Part shown: positions 47,155 through 56,925 of the stretch, piece by piece
Position numbering within the stretch: position 1 is the stretch's first letter
Layout: every line of letters begins with the position of its first letter
DNA from: Lutjanus erythropterus
Lineage: Eukaryota > Chordata > Actinopteri > Lutjaniformes > Lutjanidae
DNA length: 64,000 nt
Assembly: GCA_020091685.1 (NCBI GenBank)
Contig: CM034613.1
Coordinates: 7,192,864-7,256,863 of the forward strand
Reading direction: 5' to 3'
Made by a program: the position numbers and the translations under genes
The notes under the pieces: model-generated
Databases searched by the model: none
What the model was told of the DNA's origin: nothing
Seen by the model: the letters and a program-made list of their open reading frames with translations, nothing else

Positions 47155-48130
47155 TCTTTGGTTTGTCTTCTTCACTGGTGGAATCTTGTTTTTCCTACAA
47201 AACTTATAAAGACATCTCCTTCATCTTGAACATGAGGAAACCGTGTTGGACTCAATGATATTTAAACAAAATAACTGAGATTGATCAGTAATAAAATGAT
47301 TGTTTTGAATCTCTATGGAAAATATATACAGGGAATAAATCATGACAAGCTCACACTTGTCTGCATATTGCTGTCTGTTCCTAAAGACAAAAAAAAAGCA
47401 ATTTTTCCCAATAATTAGCACTGATGAGTGAGTACTAAAATGTTACTGTGTTATGGTCGCAGGAGAAAAGGTAATTCATTACCTTCAACTTTTATTCTCT
47501 GCTGTAAAACTTCACCATGTCATTATAGACAGTTATCATTTACGCAGCGTAACCCCGATCACTGCCACCATCCACCAGCTCCCAGCTGGCTAATAACAGC
47601 TCCCAGACATTACATTAGTCTGTGAGACGGCTGCTGCTGATAGCGGTTATGGCGATATGGTAACAATGGCAGCTCCCCCCGGTGTCGTCCCCTCAGCTCC
47701 CCTGATGCATGGCCGTCATCACCGTGCTGCAGATTGAAGTGAAATGATTGGGTATAAAGCCGTGAAAAGGGGGCAGTAGTGATGGGGCCTCGGTGTCCAT
47801 TGAAGTGAGCGAGTAATCTATCTGAGGGTGTGATAGCGCTGACCATCATTTAAGTGGCTTGAAAAGGTCAGCGGAGGGAACGAAATGTGGGAGCGCTCGG
47901 GACGGCCATTACAGTCATTCCGCTTCACTGTGCGAGCCACTGCCGCCTGATTGATGCCTGAGAGAGGATTTGGCACTGCTGTGGTGTGTATTATACAGCA
48001 TGCACTTTAATATATTGCCTGTGTGTGGATATTTGTGTGTCCTTTGGTCCATGTGGACGAGACGGAGGAAGCTGTGGGTAATCACGGAAGATGGCCTGCG
48101 CAGAGTTTCATTCCAGGTGTTCAGGAGGAT
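47155..48130. other. Intergenic, nothing recognised
   Basis: Frames of 60-90 codons on both strands lack recognisable features. Confidence 0.4.
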
Positions 48131-48138
48131 CCAGAGAA

Positions 48139-49021
48139 CAGTGGCGGACTGAGGATATCTGAGGGGCAGGTATGAAAAAAATACCACCTGTGGGGAACCA
48201 GCATGGTGGAAAAAACAAACTGGGAACTAGTTTTACTATTTAAAGGCATGTAAAGGCCAAATGATTTTCTCATTTATTGGGTAGCCTATGGCACAACAGT
48301 GGGTTTTCTCCACTGTAAGGACACTTCAGAGGGTACTTACCAGGGTTTGTCCACTAGTAAGGCACCCCAGAGGGCAGATTACTAGATTTTGTCTGCTAGA
48401 CGAGTATTTTTGAGGGAACCATACTACATTTTGTCCACTGGAAGGGCACTTTAAAATGCATTTTACCATGTTTTGTCCACTAGAACGGCCCCACAGACCA
48501 CTTCACCATGTTCTGTCCACTAGAAGGACATCCTGCAGGGTACTTTGTCATGGTTGTCCCCTAAAAGAATACACTAGAGAGTACTTTACCACATTTGGTC
48601 CACTGGAAGGGCACTTTACCAGGATTTTTCCACCAGAGGGACATTTTATAAGGCACTTAACCATGTTTTGTCCACTTGAAGGGCACTTTAGAGGGCATTT
48701 ACAGTGTTCTGTCCACGAAATGGGGGCCCTAGAGTGCATTTTGCGATGTTTTGTTTACTAGAGGGGTAACCAAGTAGGCACTTTGCCACATTTTGTTCAC
48801 TGGAAGGGCACTTTAGAGGGCACTTTACTATTTTTTGTCCACTAAAAGGGCACCCTAGAGGGCAATTTACCACAATTTGTCCACTACATAGGAACTTTAG
48901 AGGGCACTTCATCACATTTTATCTAACATAGGGCTATCCGAGAGGGAATCTTTTTTTTTTTTTTTAACGTAGAGGCACTGGGAGGGGCAGTTGCCCCCAC
49001 CCACTCTTGAGTCTACCAGTG
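48139..49021. mobile_element. hAT-type element with an internal minisatellite
   Basis: The left end CAGTGGCGGACTGAGG and the right end read on the minus strand CACTGGTAGACTCAAG match at 11 of 16 bases. The 8-mer CCAGAGAA occurs exactly on both sides (48131-48138 and 49022-49029), a perfect hAT-size target duplication. The interior is mostly the minisatellite at 48300-48940. No transposase. Confidence 0.8.
48300..48940. repeat. Minisatellite, unit about 40-46 bases
   Basis: Some 14 degenerate copies of a unit like TTTTGTCCACTAGAAGGGCA followed by CTTTAGAGGGCACTTTACCA. Copies vary in length and sequence. Short frames on both strands here are by-products of the repeat. Confidence 0.9.
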
Positions 49022-49433
49022 CCAGAGAAGCTTGTCTTTCACCAGTCAACCCCTCAGCTCCTATAAGCTCTCCATCACCTTCCTCATTCATGACTGATGG
49101 ATCGCGCACAACCACTCTCTTCATCTCTGACCAAAACAGACTCTGACCAAGAAATCAATGGAACAAGGAGCCATTCTCCCCACAGAAGAAGCTGATGTAA
49201 TTAAATCCGTCTGCAGGGTAAGAGAAATAAAGGAGAGGGAAGCTTGTGAAGTGCAGAGGAAGTCCCTGGAGGTATAATTAACAATATCTACCGTTAGTAT
49301 CTGGGCTGCTTCTTTCTCTGATGCTCACAACAGTACAGACTGGCGCAGAGGCAAAACCCCAGACAGGCTTTTTGCCAGTGGGTTTGCTTCTGCAGACCAT
49401 CCGGCTTTTTGGACTTTAAACAGCAGCATACTG

Positions 49434-49550
49434 TACAGTGCATGCAAAAAGCATTCACTTCACTTAGAAGTTTTCATGTTTTACTGTGTTACAACATTGA
49501 ATCAAAGAGGATTTAATGTTGCTTCTTTGACAGTGATCACCTGTGTCACC
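49434..49550 (+). mobile_element. Tc1/mariner terminal fragment
   Basis: CAGTGCATGCAAAAAGCATTC and TTTTACTGTGTTACAACATTG match the terminal inverted repeat of fish Tc1 elements (CAGTGCCTTGCAAAAGTATTC type). The transposase part is not attached; a related body lies at 52383. Confidence 0.55.
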
Positions 49551-50215
49551 TGGTTCTGCTCGGGGTTTCTGCATGTCAAAGTTCCCATGAAATGGAGACT
49601 TCAGTGCTTATTGCTGACTTGTTTCATGTTAATAACAGGCAGTTAGGTGGGGACTTGTCTTGACTGCTGTTTACAGTGGCCAGTAGTGCTGAATGTGCAT
49701 TTTGCCCCCCTGGACCTTACTCTATAAAAATATGAATGGTAGTCAATGGTGAGACACAAATAATATTTTTGTTCTAGTTTGAGTTGTCCCACAAATGACC
49801 TCCCACACATTTGATGTTTGTCAATGTAAAAGATACAAGTCAAGAAAGCTGCTATTGGTGGAAGTTTTGTCCTAGTTTAGTTTTATTTGAAATCATGTAG
49901 TGCACTACAGTCTACTCCAGACCTGGGCATTGTACGGCCCGTGGGCCAGATCCGGCCCGCATGATGGTTCTATCCGGCTCGCGATGTCGAAGACAAACCA
50001 CACCATTTTACTTAGGAGGCTAAAGAGACGAATGAAATTATCTAAATCAGCTTTTATTTTGAAATGCTTGTATGGAGCAAGTGTGCTTCCTCCTGTCACA
50101 ACTGATTGAGATGAGTGATGCTTGCAGTCGCTGCATCTTCTGCTGAGGTGACTGAGACACGCCCACGGCAGGTTGAGCGGATGGGGATTTTCATTTTGTT
50201 CGTAGAACGCAGTTG

Positions 50216-50332
50216 ATGGAGGTTGATGCTGAATGTCGAGTGTTTAATAAGTCATGGACTGTTAAGTTTTTTTTCACGGAGGTCAGCAATAAGGCTGTGT
50301 GCCTTGTTTGCAATGAACATGTTGCTGTGTAG
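50216..50332 (+). pseudogene. N-terminal hAT transposase fragment
   Basis: Thirty-eight codons and a stop. The CLVC pair is the first half of the zinc finger; the expected His pair (RHY..KH) is missing because the element is deleted after VAV. It is a DNA-transposon remnant and not a host gene. Confidence 0.75.
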
Positions 50333-50830
50333 AAAACAGTATTATTTTTGTCAAGATTTTTGTGTTTTTTGGCATTGACACTCCACACTGAATTATCCAA
50401 AGAAACAAAACAAAAGTACTCCTGTTCTCCTAAATTCAAAAAAGTGACCTACATGTGTTTATAGGTCAGGACAGGAGATATTGTACTGTTTTGGTTTGTT
50501 TTGTTGCTCAACAGTTCTTGTCAAAGAAGCAAACAGGAGTTCATGATGAGTTGTGTCCAAGCATCACGTGTTTGTTCTGTGTTTACAAAACAGTATTATT
50601 TTGTCATGTTATTTGTTTTTGGCATTGAGAATCCACAGTGGATTATTAAAAACACACTAATGTTCTCATCTGAAAACTGTAATTTGTGCTTTTTTCCTTC
50701 TTTTTTTTTGTATATTTTATACCTGGCTGTTATGCAGCTAACAGTTCTTGCCAAAGATAAAACAGGTATACAGGATGGGTTGTGTCCACAGCATCCCTGG
50801 TGTGATGCTTTAGATTACCTGTACAGTATT
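50325..50830 (+). repeat. Two-copy internal direct repeat in the hAT element
   Basis: GTAGAAAACAGTATTATTTT, TTTGGCATTGACACTCCACA and CAACAGTTCTTGTCAAAG (first copy, from about 50328) recur as TACAAAACAGTATTATTTT, TTTGGCATTGAGAATCCACA and TAACAGTTCTTGCCAAAG (second copy, from about 50583). Period about 235-255 bases. Confidence 0.8.
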
Positions 50831-51105
50831 TTCAAAGACTCCTGCATAATTTAATGTTCTTAATAAGATGCTGTTTGCAATGATTTTCAATATAATAAAT
50901 GCTAAAGACTAAGAGTAAGTGTACAGTATGTTTTCTATATTTAATCTTAGCAATAAAATTGAGGTACAGTGTGACAAAAATTTGTGCGGCCCCCGGCAAC
51001 AATCAGGGCTTCTCATGTGGCCCCTTGGGAAAAATAATTGCCCACCCTTGGTCTAGTCTCTTGTCTTGTGGGCTCTTACTTGTTGCTTTAGCAATAAGTA
51101 AAGCT

Positions 51106-51264
51106 ATCTTTTGATCATGAAACTGTATTCCCTGTCAGTACTCTGTAATCAAATCACTGAGAGTTAATGCTGAGCAAACAGAGGACATAAGAGGGAAACT
51201 CAGAAAATATTTTCCGCATAAATTTGTTTTAATTTTCACTCAAATCAGTGGATTAAGTTATAAA
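51106..51264 (+). repeat. Direct repeat unit B2
   Basis: Second copy of 45161-45315, same strand, few differences. It starts about 50 bases past the hAT target duplication. Confidence 0.85.
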
Positions 51265-52000
51265 GTTCTGTTTTTTGCACAGTGAGGCCACCAAAAACAC
51301 TCCACTCTGGCAGCGTCATAAGAAGGAAAGCAAGGAAGCATTTCATTGGAGAAGATATTTGTATATATCCATGCAGTGGGAGTCATCAACATTTTTAATT
51401 GTTTTCCAGGAAAAGACAAACTCTGAAATACCTTTAAAAACACCAGAGAATGCCTACAAAACTTTTCATCATTGTTGGGCCACATACTGGCGTACAGATG
51501 ACGTATAGCATAATTCATATGTGATACAAAAATACTTAAACATCAATTTTGACTTCTTGGGAACTTCAAAAGGAAGTCAATGTCTTAGGAAGGACTGCTG
51601 ACAGCTACAGGTGTGGTTTTAGGTTTGACAACAGCGAGAAGTGCCAATGGAAATGACTGATCTCAAAGAAACTATGGTGGCTCTTGAAGAGGTTAGCATA
51701 GATACTGCGATAGCATCAGCTGTATCTGAACTGGAGGGTATTTCTTCATTGAAAGAAAAGCAAAGAATGGGACTGAAGGCTTTTCTCATCTTTGCCCTTT
51801 TGGTTCATCCAATCACCTGCCAAGTGTTTTTGGAAAGTGCCTGCCCTTTTCCAAACAGTTTCTTAAGGACGACTTTCCAAATGGTTCTGTGTAACAAACC
51901 ATCTGACGTGTTAGGTTAGCCAACTGCTCGCTCATGGTGGGACTTGTTGGGTTTCTGTAAATGAAATCATAAAGAGCAAGGTCTTGATCTGCTCTATGTA
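51265..52000. other. Intergenic, nothing recognised
   Basis: A 92-codon plus frame (51641-51919) starts MPMEMTDLKETMVALEEVSI and has a leucine-rich C-terminal half. No family is recognised and no support beyond openness. Confidence 0.3.
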
Positions 52001-52002
52001 TA

Positions 52003-52064
52003 AGTGCCCTGCCCTAACTTCTGTTATGATTTGATGAAATATCAATAAAACTGACCTTACTTGA
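52003..52064 (+). mobile_element. 3' tail of an L2-type LINE
   Basis: AAGTGCCCTGCCCTAACTTC-like start, then TGTTATGATTTGATGAAATA and TCAATAAAACTGACCTTAC fit the conserved LINE 3' end of fish. Confidence 0.45.
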
Positions 52065-52382
52065 TCATTGACCCCTTCAATAGGACTAACACATTTAAAA
52101 CATCACAGGTGCAGCCAATAAGCCTTTTCCACAATCAACTTTTGTGTCACAGTAAGAAAAGCTGCTTCAGTTTCATGGACCTGGTACTGCGTAGCCTTTT
52201 CTGACTCACTGTCACGCTGCCATGACTAATTGAACACTTAAACAGAACAGAGCCATCGTTAATGTTATTAGCAACACCTGTGCTTTTCCTACAATGTCAA
52301 GTCTAAGTATCTGCAGTGAAAAAGGCCTATTGGTTTTGGAAGTCGCTAATTAGATGATAATATAAGTTTACAATGATAATTA

Positions 52383-53550
52383 AACGGAGATCACCTGTGT
52401 GTAGTCGAGGGGTTTCAGTTAACTGTAGTATAATTACACTTGCATCTGGAAGGTCCGACCTTTGCTGAGTCAGTATTGTGGCGAAACCTGCACCATGAAG
52501 ATAAAGGAACACTCCAAACAACTCTGTGAAGAGGTGAAGTCAGGGGATGGATACAAGACAATTTCCGAGTCACTGAGCATCCCTCGGAGTACAGTTTAAT
52601 CAATCAATTGCAACACAACAATTCATACTATTTCTTGGCCAGGCATAGAAACTTCCTTGAGTCTGCACTGGTTGCCTGGCAACACCTCAGAGATAAATAG
52701 TCCACCACATAAGTCCCTATAAAATGTTGAATTGTTGTTTTTTCACTGCACTTGAACTAGAGGTAGCAGAAAACTGATTTTGTTGCATTGGGCAGAGCCA
52801 GGCCAGCTGTTTACTCTTGTTTCCAGTCCTCATGCTAAGCAAGCTAACAAACAGCTGGCTGTCGTCTCAGATGTGAGAATACCAATCTTCTTATCTAACT
52901 CTCGGCCAGAAAGCAAATAGGCACATTTCCCAAATTTTCAAACTATTCTTCATCCTTAAAAAAATGAATGAGAATGAAAGGAGGAGACAAGTGACAACAC
53001 TGGAGGAAAAAACTCACATGACATCTGGGCCACAGTTTGCCAGAAGGCCGGTGGGACAGTATGAAGTCAGCTGGAAGAAGCTTAGTGATAAGATCAGCAT
53101 TGCCTTTTTAGCCATCAGACCAAACAACATGATGTTTGGCACATCATCATTAATGTACCATCCTGGGCATGAGGCATGATGGGGGCAGCATCATGCTGTG
53201 CGGACGCTTTTCTGCTGCAAACCCTGGAAACAAGGCTGAATTACCACCCAGTCAGAGTGAGCAACTGCAATTGCATATGAGAAACATGCTTGAAAGCCCA
53301 AAACATCCTAATATAATGTAAGTAGACCTTGAGTTGGGATTCTTATGTTAAACTATATTTGCAAGGTCAAGATTGAATAGTCATGCTGATCTAATTCTGT
53401 TATATTGTACTTATATGGTGTATATTTCTAAATTAGCTTAGCGATGGTCCAAAAGCAAGTTTTTGCCCTCAACCCTACAACATATTAAACGAGCCATGCT
53501 TGTGAGAGGAGATGGTAAAATTAATGTAGCAAAATACTCAGTGCTCATTT
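52383..53550 (+). mobile_element. Tc1-like transposon body, interrupted and decayed
   Basis: GGAGATCACCTGTGTGTAGT, CTTGCATCTGGAAGGTCCGA and ACACCATGAAG-like sequence, then codons for MKIKEHSKQLCEEVKSGDGY and KTISESLSIPRSTV (from 52496) give the DNA-binding N-terminus. After an insert, 52975-53240 keeps CAGAAGGCCGGTGGGACAGT and the GGGGGCAGCATCATGCTGTG region of the catalytic core, and 53505-53550 keeps GGTAAAATTAATGTAGCAAA. Stops, frame changes and lost segments show it is dead. Confidence 0.75.
52640..52960 (+). mobile_element. Teleost repeat inserted in the Tc1 element
   Basis: GGCAGAGCCAGGCCAGCTGT, TTTCCAGTCCTCATGCTAAG, ACCAATCTTCTTATCTAACT and CATTTCCCAAATTTTCAAAC match a common fish repeat, also seen at 5340 and 28230. 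It splits the Tc1 between its DNA-binding and catalytic parts. Confidence 0.65.
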
Positions 53551-53594
53551 GTAAAGATCTTTACTCACTTTGATATGAGACCAGTATCAAAGAC

Positions 53595-54039
53595 AGCGTT
53601 TCCATCACAAGAACTTTCCCCAGGGACTATCAACTCTGTGTGTTTCCACCATGGGACCAGGGTCTAAATTAAGTTTCAGAGACATTATTTTACACCTCAA
53701 ATAGTCCCTGCTCAGGAATAGCTCTTTCCAAAAATACAGAAACTGTGTACTATGTAGGTAAACATAGGTGATATCTGGAAATGCAGATAGTGGATGCTGC
53801 GATGCTGAGTGAAACAAGCAAACAATGGCAGGCTTACACCCACAGAGGACATCAGGTTAGCCAGAATATTGTTGTATAGTTACGTACAAAAATGGCTGTT
53901 AGTGGACTAATTTCCATAATCTTTATGGGTCATTTGACCACTGTGGAATCACAGACAACAGAATGACTGAACCTTTTATTTCCTTCAAAAGTACTTCCTG
54001 GGTCTAAAAGTTCCTGGTACTTTGGGTGGAAATGTGGCT
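53595..54039. mobile_element. MITE with GTTTCCA-type inverted ends
   Basis: Left end AGCGTTTCCATCACAAG and right end GGGTGGAAATGTGGCT are imperfect inverted repeats. Interior TTTCCCCAGGGACTATCAAC and TGGGTCTAAAAGTTCCTGGT fit a fish family whose ends read GTTTCCACC. Confidence 0.5.
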
Positions 54040-54044
54040 GAAGT

Positions 54045-55195
54045 GGCCACATTAAGGCGCAGTAAACAGAGCAGTAAAAAATGATGTGAGGAAAAGACAA
54101 AGAGTGAATGGCTTCATCTGAATAACCTTAAAAGTTATGGTAAAGGAGACTGAGGCAGACACAACTGTCTCCCTTTATCTCACTTTCCATTTCTCCCTCT
54201 CTCATGTGCTCACACCTTAAATGTGGTCTGCCAGAGCAGAACATCTAGATCCAGTTGGATTTTAACAGAGGTGCTGTGCTGGCAGCAAAAGCATCCACAC
54301 ATCCCACTGAGGAGAGAAATAAATAGCCCTAAAATAAGACTCCGGTGTGAAACTGGTCAAATTTAGCTCACGTCTTGTCAGATGATCTCCCCCTCAAGTA
54401 TTTAACACGTAGCTGAAAAGCTGAAGACGGCGCTTCAGATGTACATCCGACAGTGTGGAACACCCTGTAACTTGCAGTCAGGTGTACGCCATGAGTCAGA
54501 GATACAGTATGTGACTGGGTGTCAGAGCTGTCTGTGCCGTGTGATTGCTTGGTTCTGGAGCAGCAGAATGCTTCCCACCAGCTACTTAATTCTAATGAGG
54601 GTTTTATGAGTCGTGATCAAGAGCTCATTGGCAACGTGTTCAGTCAATAGCGCCTTCTCTTCTGAGCAGAGCCTCAGCTTATGTGCCGACCCCAGCAAAT
54701 TGACCCGGAGATTTATACAGCTATTTTCTAAAGGTCTCCATTCGTGGGCCTACAGTCAGGAAGGCGAATTAGTGTTTCAATGGATTTCACTTTCAATTTG
54801 AATGCGGAGTGGTTGGAACACGGCCCCGGCTAAGGGGAGGCCATGGGTAATGAACTCCTTTGTGTTCTGCCACTTAGAGGATCAAATGCTTGAGGCTGTG
54901 GAGACATTCAGCACTGCAAGAGAGATGATTTCCTTCGGCTGCCATAGGTGGCGAATCCTATGGGTTTATCCACCCTCTACTGAAAACCACACACAGAGGA
55001 CCTGTTCAACTGGCGCTGACGTTAGTCACTTGTGACTGATTTGAATTTCAGTATTCCAAAAAAAAAAGAAATCCGCCCAGGATGCATTGATACAGTCATG
55101 TACCCAAATCAGCACTGGGGGTGGACCACAGATTGCAGATTTCAGCATCGACACGGAAAGCTTAATACCAGCTTTAAACAGCAGAGCTTTTAGCT
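54045..55195. other. Intergenic, nothing recognised
   Basis: Two plus frames of 62 and 77 codons are tandem and in different frames, with no recognisable protein. An A9 run lies near 55059. Confidence 0.35.
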
Positions 55196-55199
55196 AACT

Positions 55200-55475
55200 G
55201 CTAACTCCAGCATTGCTTATATTGAAAATGCTAACTTGTTGTGCTCACCATAGTAGTTTACAATGTGAGCGTGCTAATATTTCCCCCCTCCTGGTGGAGA
55301 GTATAACGTATTGCACTTTATATTAAAATTATTATAAAATTTTCACTAAAAGACATGGTCAGGAATGTACCAAATGTCAAGGGTCAAACAGTAGTTGGGG
55401 ACTTTCTTAACCATGGTGGTGGATCGACAAATATTGCCATCCCCAGAGCCACAACGATAGCATGTCTGATAATTA
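55200..55475 (+). mobile_element. Decayed teleost repeat
   Basis: TAGTAGTTTACAATGTGAGC, ATGGTGGTGGATCGACAAAT and TTGCCATCCCCAGAGCCACA match the order of a widespread fish repeat. Confidence 0.45.
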
Positions 55476-55564
55476 TGTAAAACAGAACCTTTCAGCGTGA
55501 CACTGTAGATTAAATAAGTTGATTACTATTGACAAGGAGACATAATTCAGCATAATTGTAGAGA

Positions 55565-55650
55565 CACCAACTAACCTGCAGGTCTTTGGACTGTGGGAGG
55601 AAGCCAGAGCTCCGGCCACAGGGGAGCAGCTGCCATGTTTGAACCGAGAA
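55565..55650 (-). mobile_element. Fish SINE-like fragment
   Basis: CAACTAACCTGCAGGTCTTT followed by GGACTGTGGGAGGAAGCC is a common fish repeat segment; it runs into ATGTTTGAACCGAGAACC, which resembles a tRNA-like box B region. Confidence 0.45.
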
Positions 55651-55654
55651 CCTT

Positions 55655-56400
55655 TTTTAATGTTTTAGCTGGTTAATTTTAGCTGCATTATACACTTTTA
55701 GGCAGAAGAATTAACCCTATTTTATAAACTGATCATGTTTTGTTTCAAAAATGCTAATTTGCAAACTAACTACTGTCAAGTAAATATAGTGAAGCAGCCT
55801 GTCTGCAGTGAACAGCTGCATACTGAGCAGCATGTAGCTATTTTTGTGTGCACTTTTTAAACTTCAAGGGTTGATGCTAATATGGATGTTCATTGTAGAA
55901 ATTCAGATTTGATCTTGCTAGATGATGAACAAATGGAAGGATGCAGCCAAACACATAATATTATAAGTGTCATCCATGGGAATAAATTAGATAATAAATA
56001 AATACTGCAATAAATAATAAATACACGTTAAATACTTTATAAATGATAAATAAATATATTTAGGCTGTGTTACCATGCCATCCCACTTTTTACTTCTTTT
56101 TAATTCCTCCCATCAGGAATTCAACACAGGACAATTTAGCTTAATTTATGACAATGAGAAAAAATAAGTGCATTTAGGTGGAAAATTACAGGCTCTTGTT
56201 TTTTCATCTCATCAGTAAAACAACACACACACTTTAGATGCTTTATTAAAAAAAAAAAAAGTGTACTCCAGATATAAATTTTAAATCTCCAAAATTTCTT
56301 CCAGTCTTTAATTATTTGGTGACACAAATAAAACTCCTGTGACTCATCTGTGGATCACGACCCGGACTCTGGGACTGAGTTAATGAGACAACTCAACAAC
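55655..56400. other. Intergenic, downstream of tmem256
   Basis: AT-rich with an A12 run near 56249. Nothing recognised. Confidence 0.4.
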
Positions 56401-56415
56401 GTGTAAGAAAAAGTA

Positions 56416-56421
56416 TTTATT
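56416..56421 (-). terminator. tmem256: Poly(A) signal of tmem256
   Basis: The plus strand reads TTTATT, which is AATAAA on the minus strand, about 505 bases past the tmem256 stop. It is the first clear canonical signal noticed downstream. A 3' UTR of this length is ordinary, but without transcript data the end is a prediction. Confidence 0.5.
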
Positions 56422-56925
56422 TCATTTTAATCCCTTCACATTCCTTTCTTTACTTTTGCTCGATTTGCCATACACTGTATACATTTACAGAAATATAAAC
56501 TGCAGTATGGGAAAATATAGCAAAAACAAAGAAACAAGATATACTACTGTATTATTCCGTCACAAACTTATGTATAGCATTGGGAGTCTCTATTAACTCA
56601 TTACCGATTTTCTTGTCCAGTACAAAATTGACATGCAATTGAAAATGTATGACACGCTGTATTCATTTATACATTTTGACACAAACAAAACAGTCAAAGG
56701 GCACCGGTCAGACACAGACAGCAGTGGTAGAAAAGTGATAATCCTGTTGTGACCTTATCTCCTGCCGACACCCACGACCCAGGAGAGGGAGCGGTTAGAT
56801 ATGTGACATAACTCTGCACTTGAAAGCTGTCAGCCAAGTCTGACAAGCTCTCCACTTCATCCATTAACAGACTGACAGTTTAGTGTCACACTGCGGCCCT
56901 GTGGAGGAGACGTGGACTCTAACGT

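Larger units (their letters stand above)
49918..51050 (+). mobile_element. Deleted hAT element of the GTF2IRD2-like transposase group
   Basis: Left end CAGACCTGGGCATTGTACGG and right end on the minus strand CAAGGGTGGGCAATTATTTT share 8 of the first 12 bases. Flanking 8-mers GTCTACTC (49910-49917) and GTCTAGTC (51051-51058) agree at seven of eight. Inside, 50216-50332 encodes 38 residues, EVDAECRVFNKSWTVKFFFT then EVSNKAVCLVCNEHVAV, the N-terminal zinc-finger start of a transposase group related to GTF2IRD2-like proteins. The rest of the transposase is gone. Confidence 0.8.

Noticed and set aside
47970-48152. Plus frame starting MALLWCVLYS, loosely like a neuroligin signal peptide
   Set aside because: After the first few residues nothing resembles NLGN2, there is no esterase-like sequence, and the frame is only 60 codons.
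48456-48915. Repetitive frames on both strands (CPLKCPSSGQN-like and its mirror)
   Set aside because: They come from the minisatellite inside the hAT element.
54613-55035. Two adjacent plus frames of 62 and 77 codons
   Set aside because: No domain, start context or splice signals to support a gene; likely chance openness.
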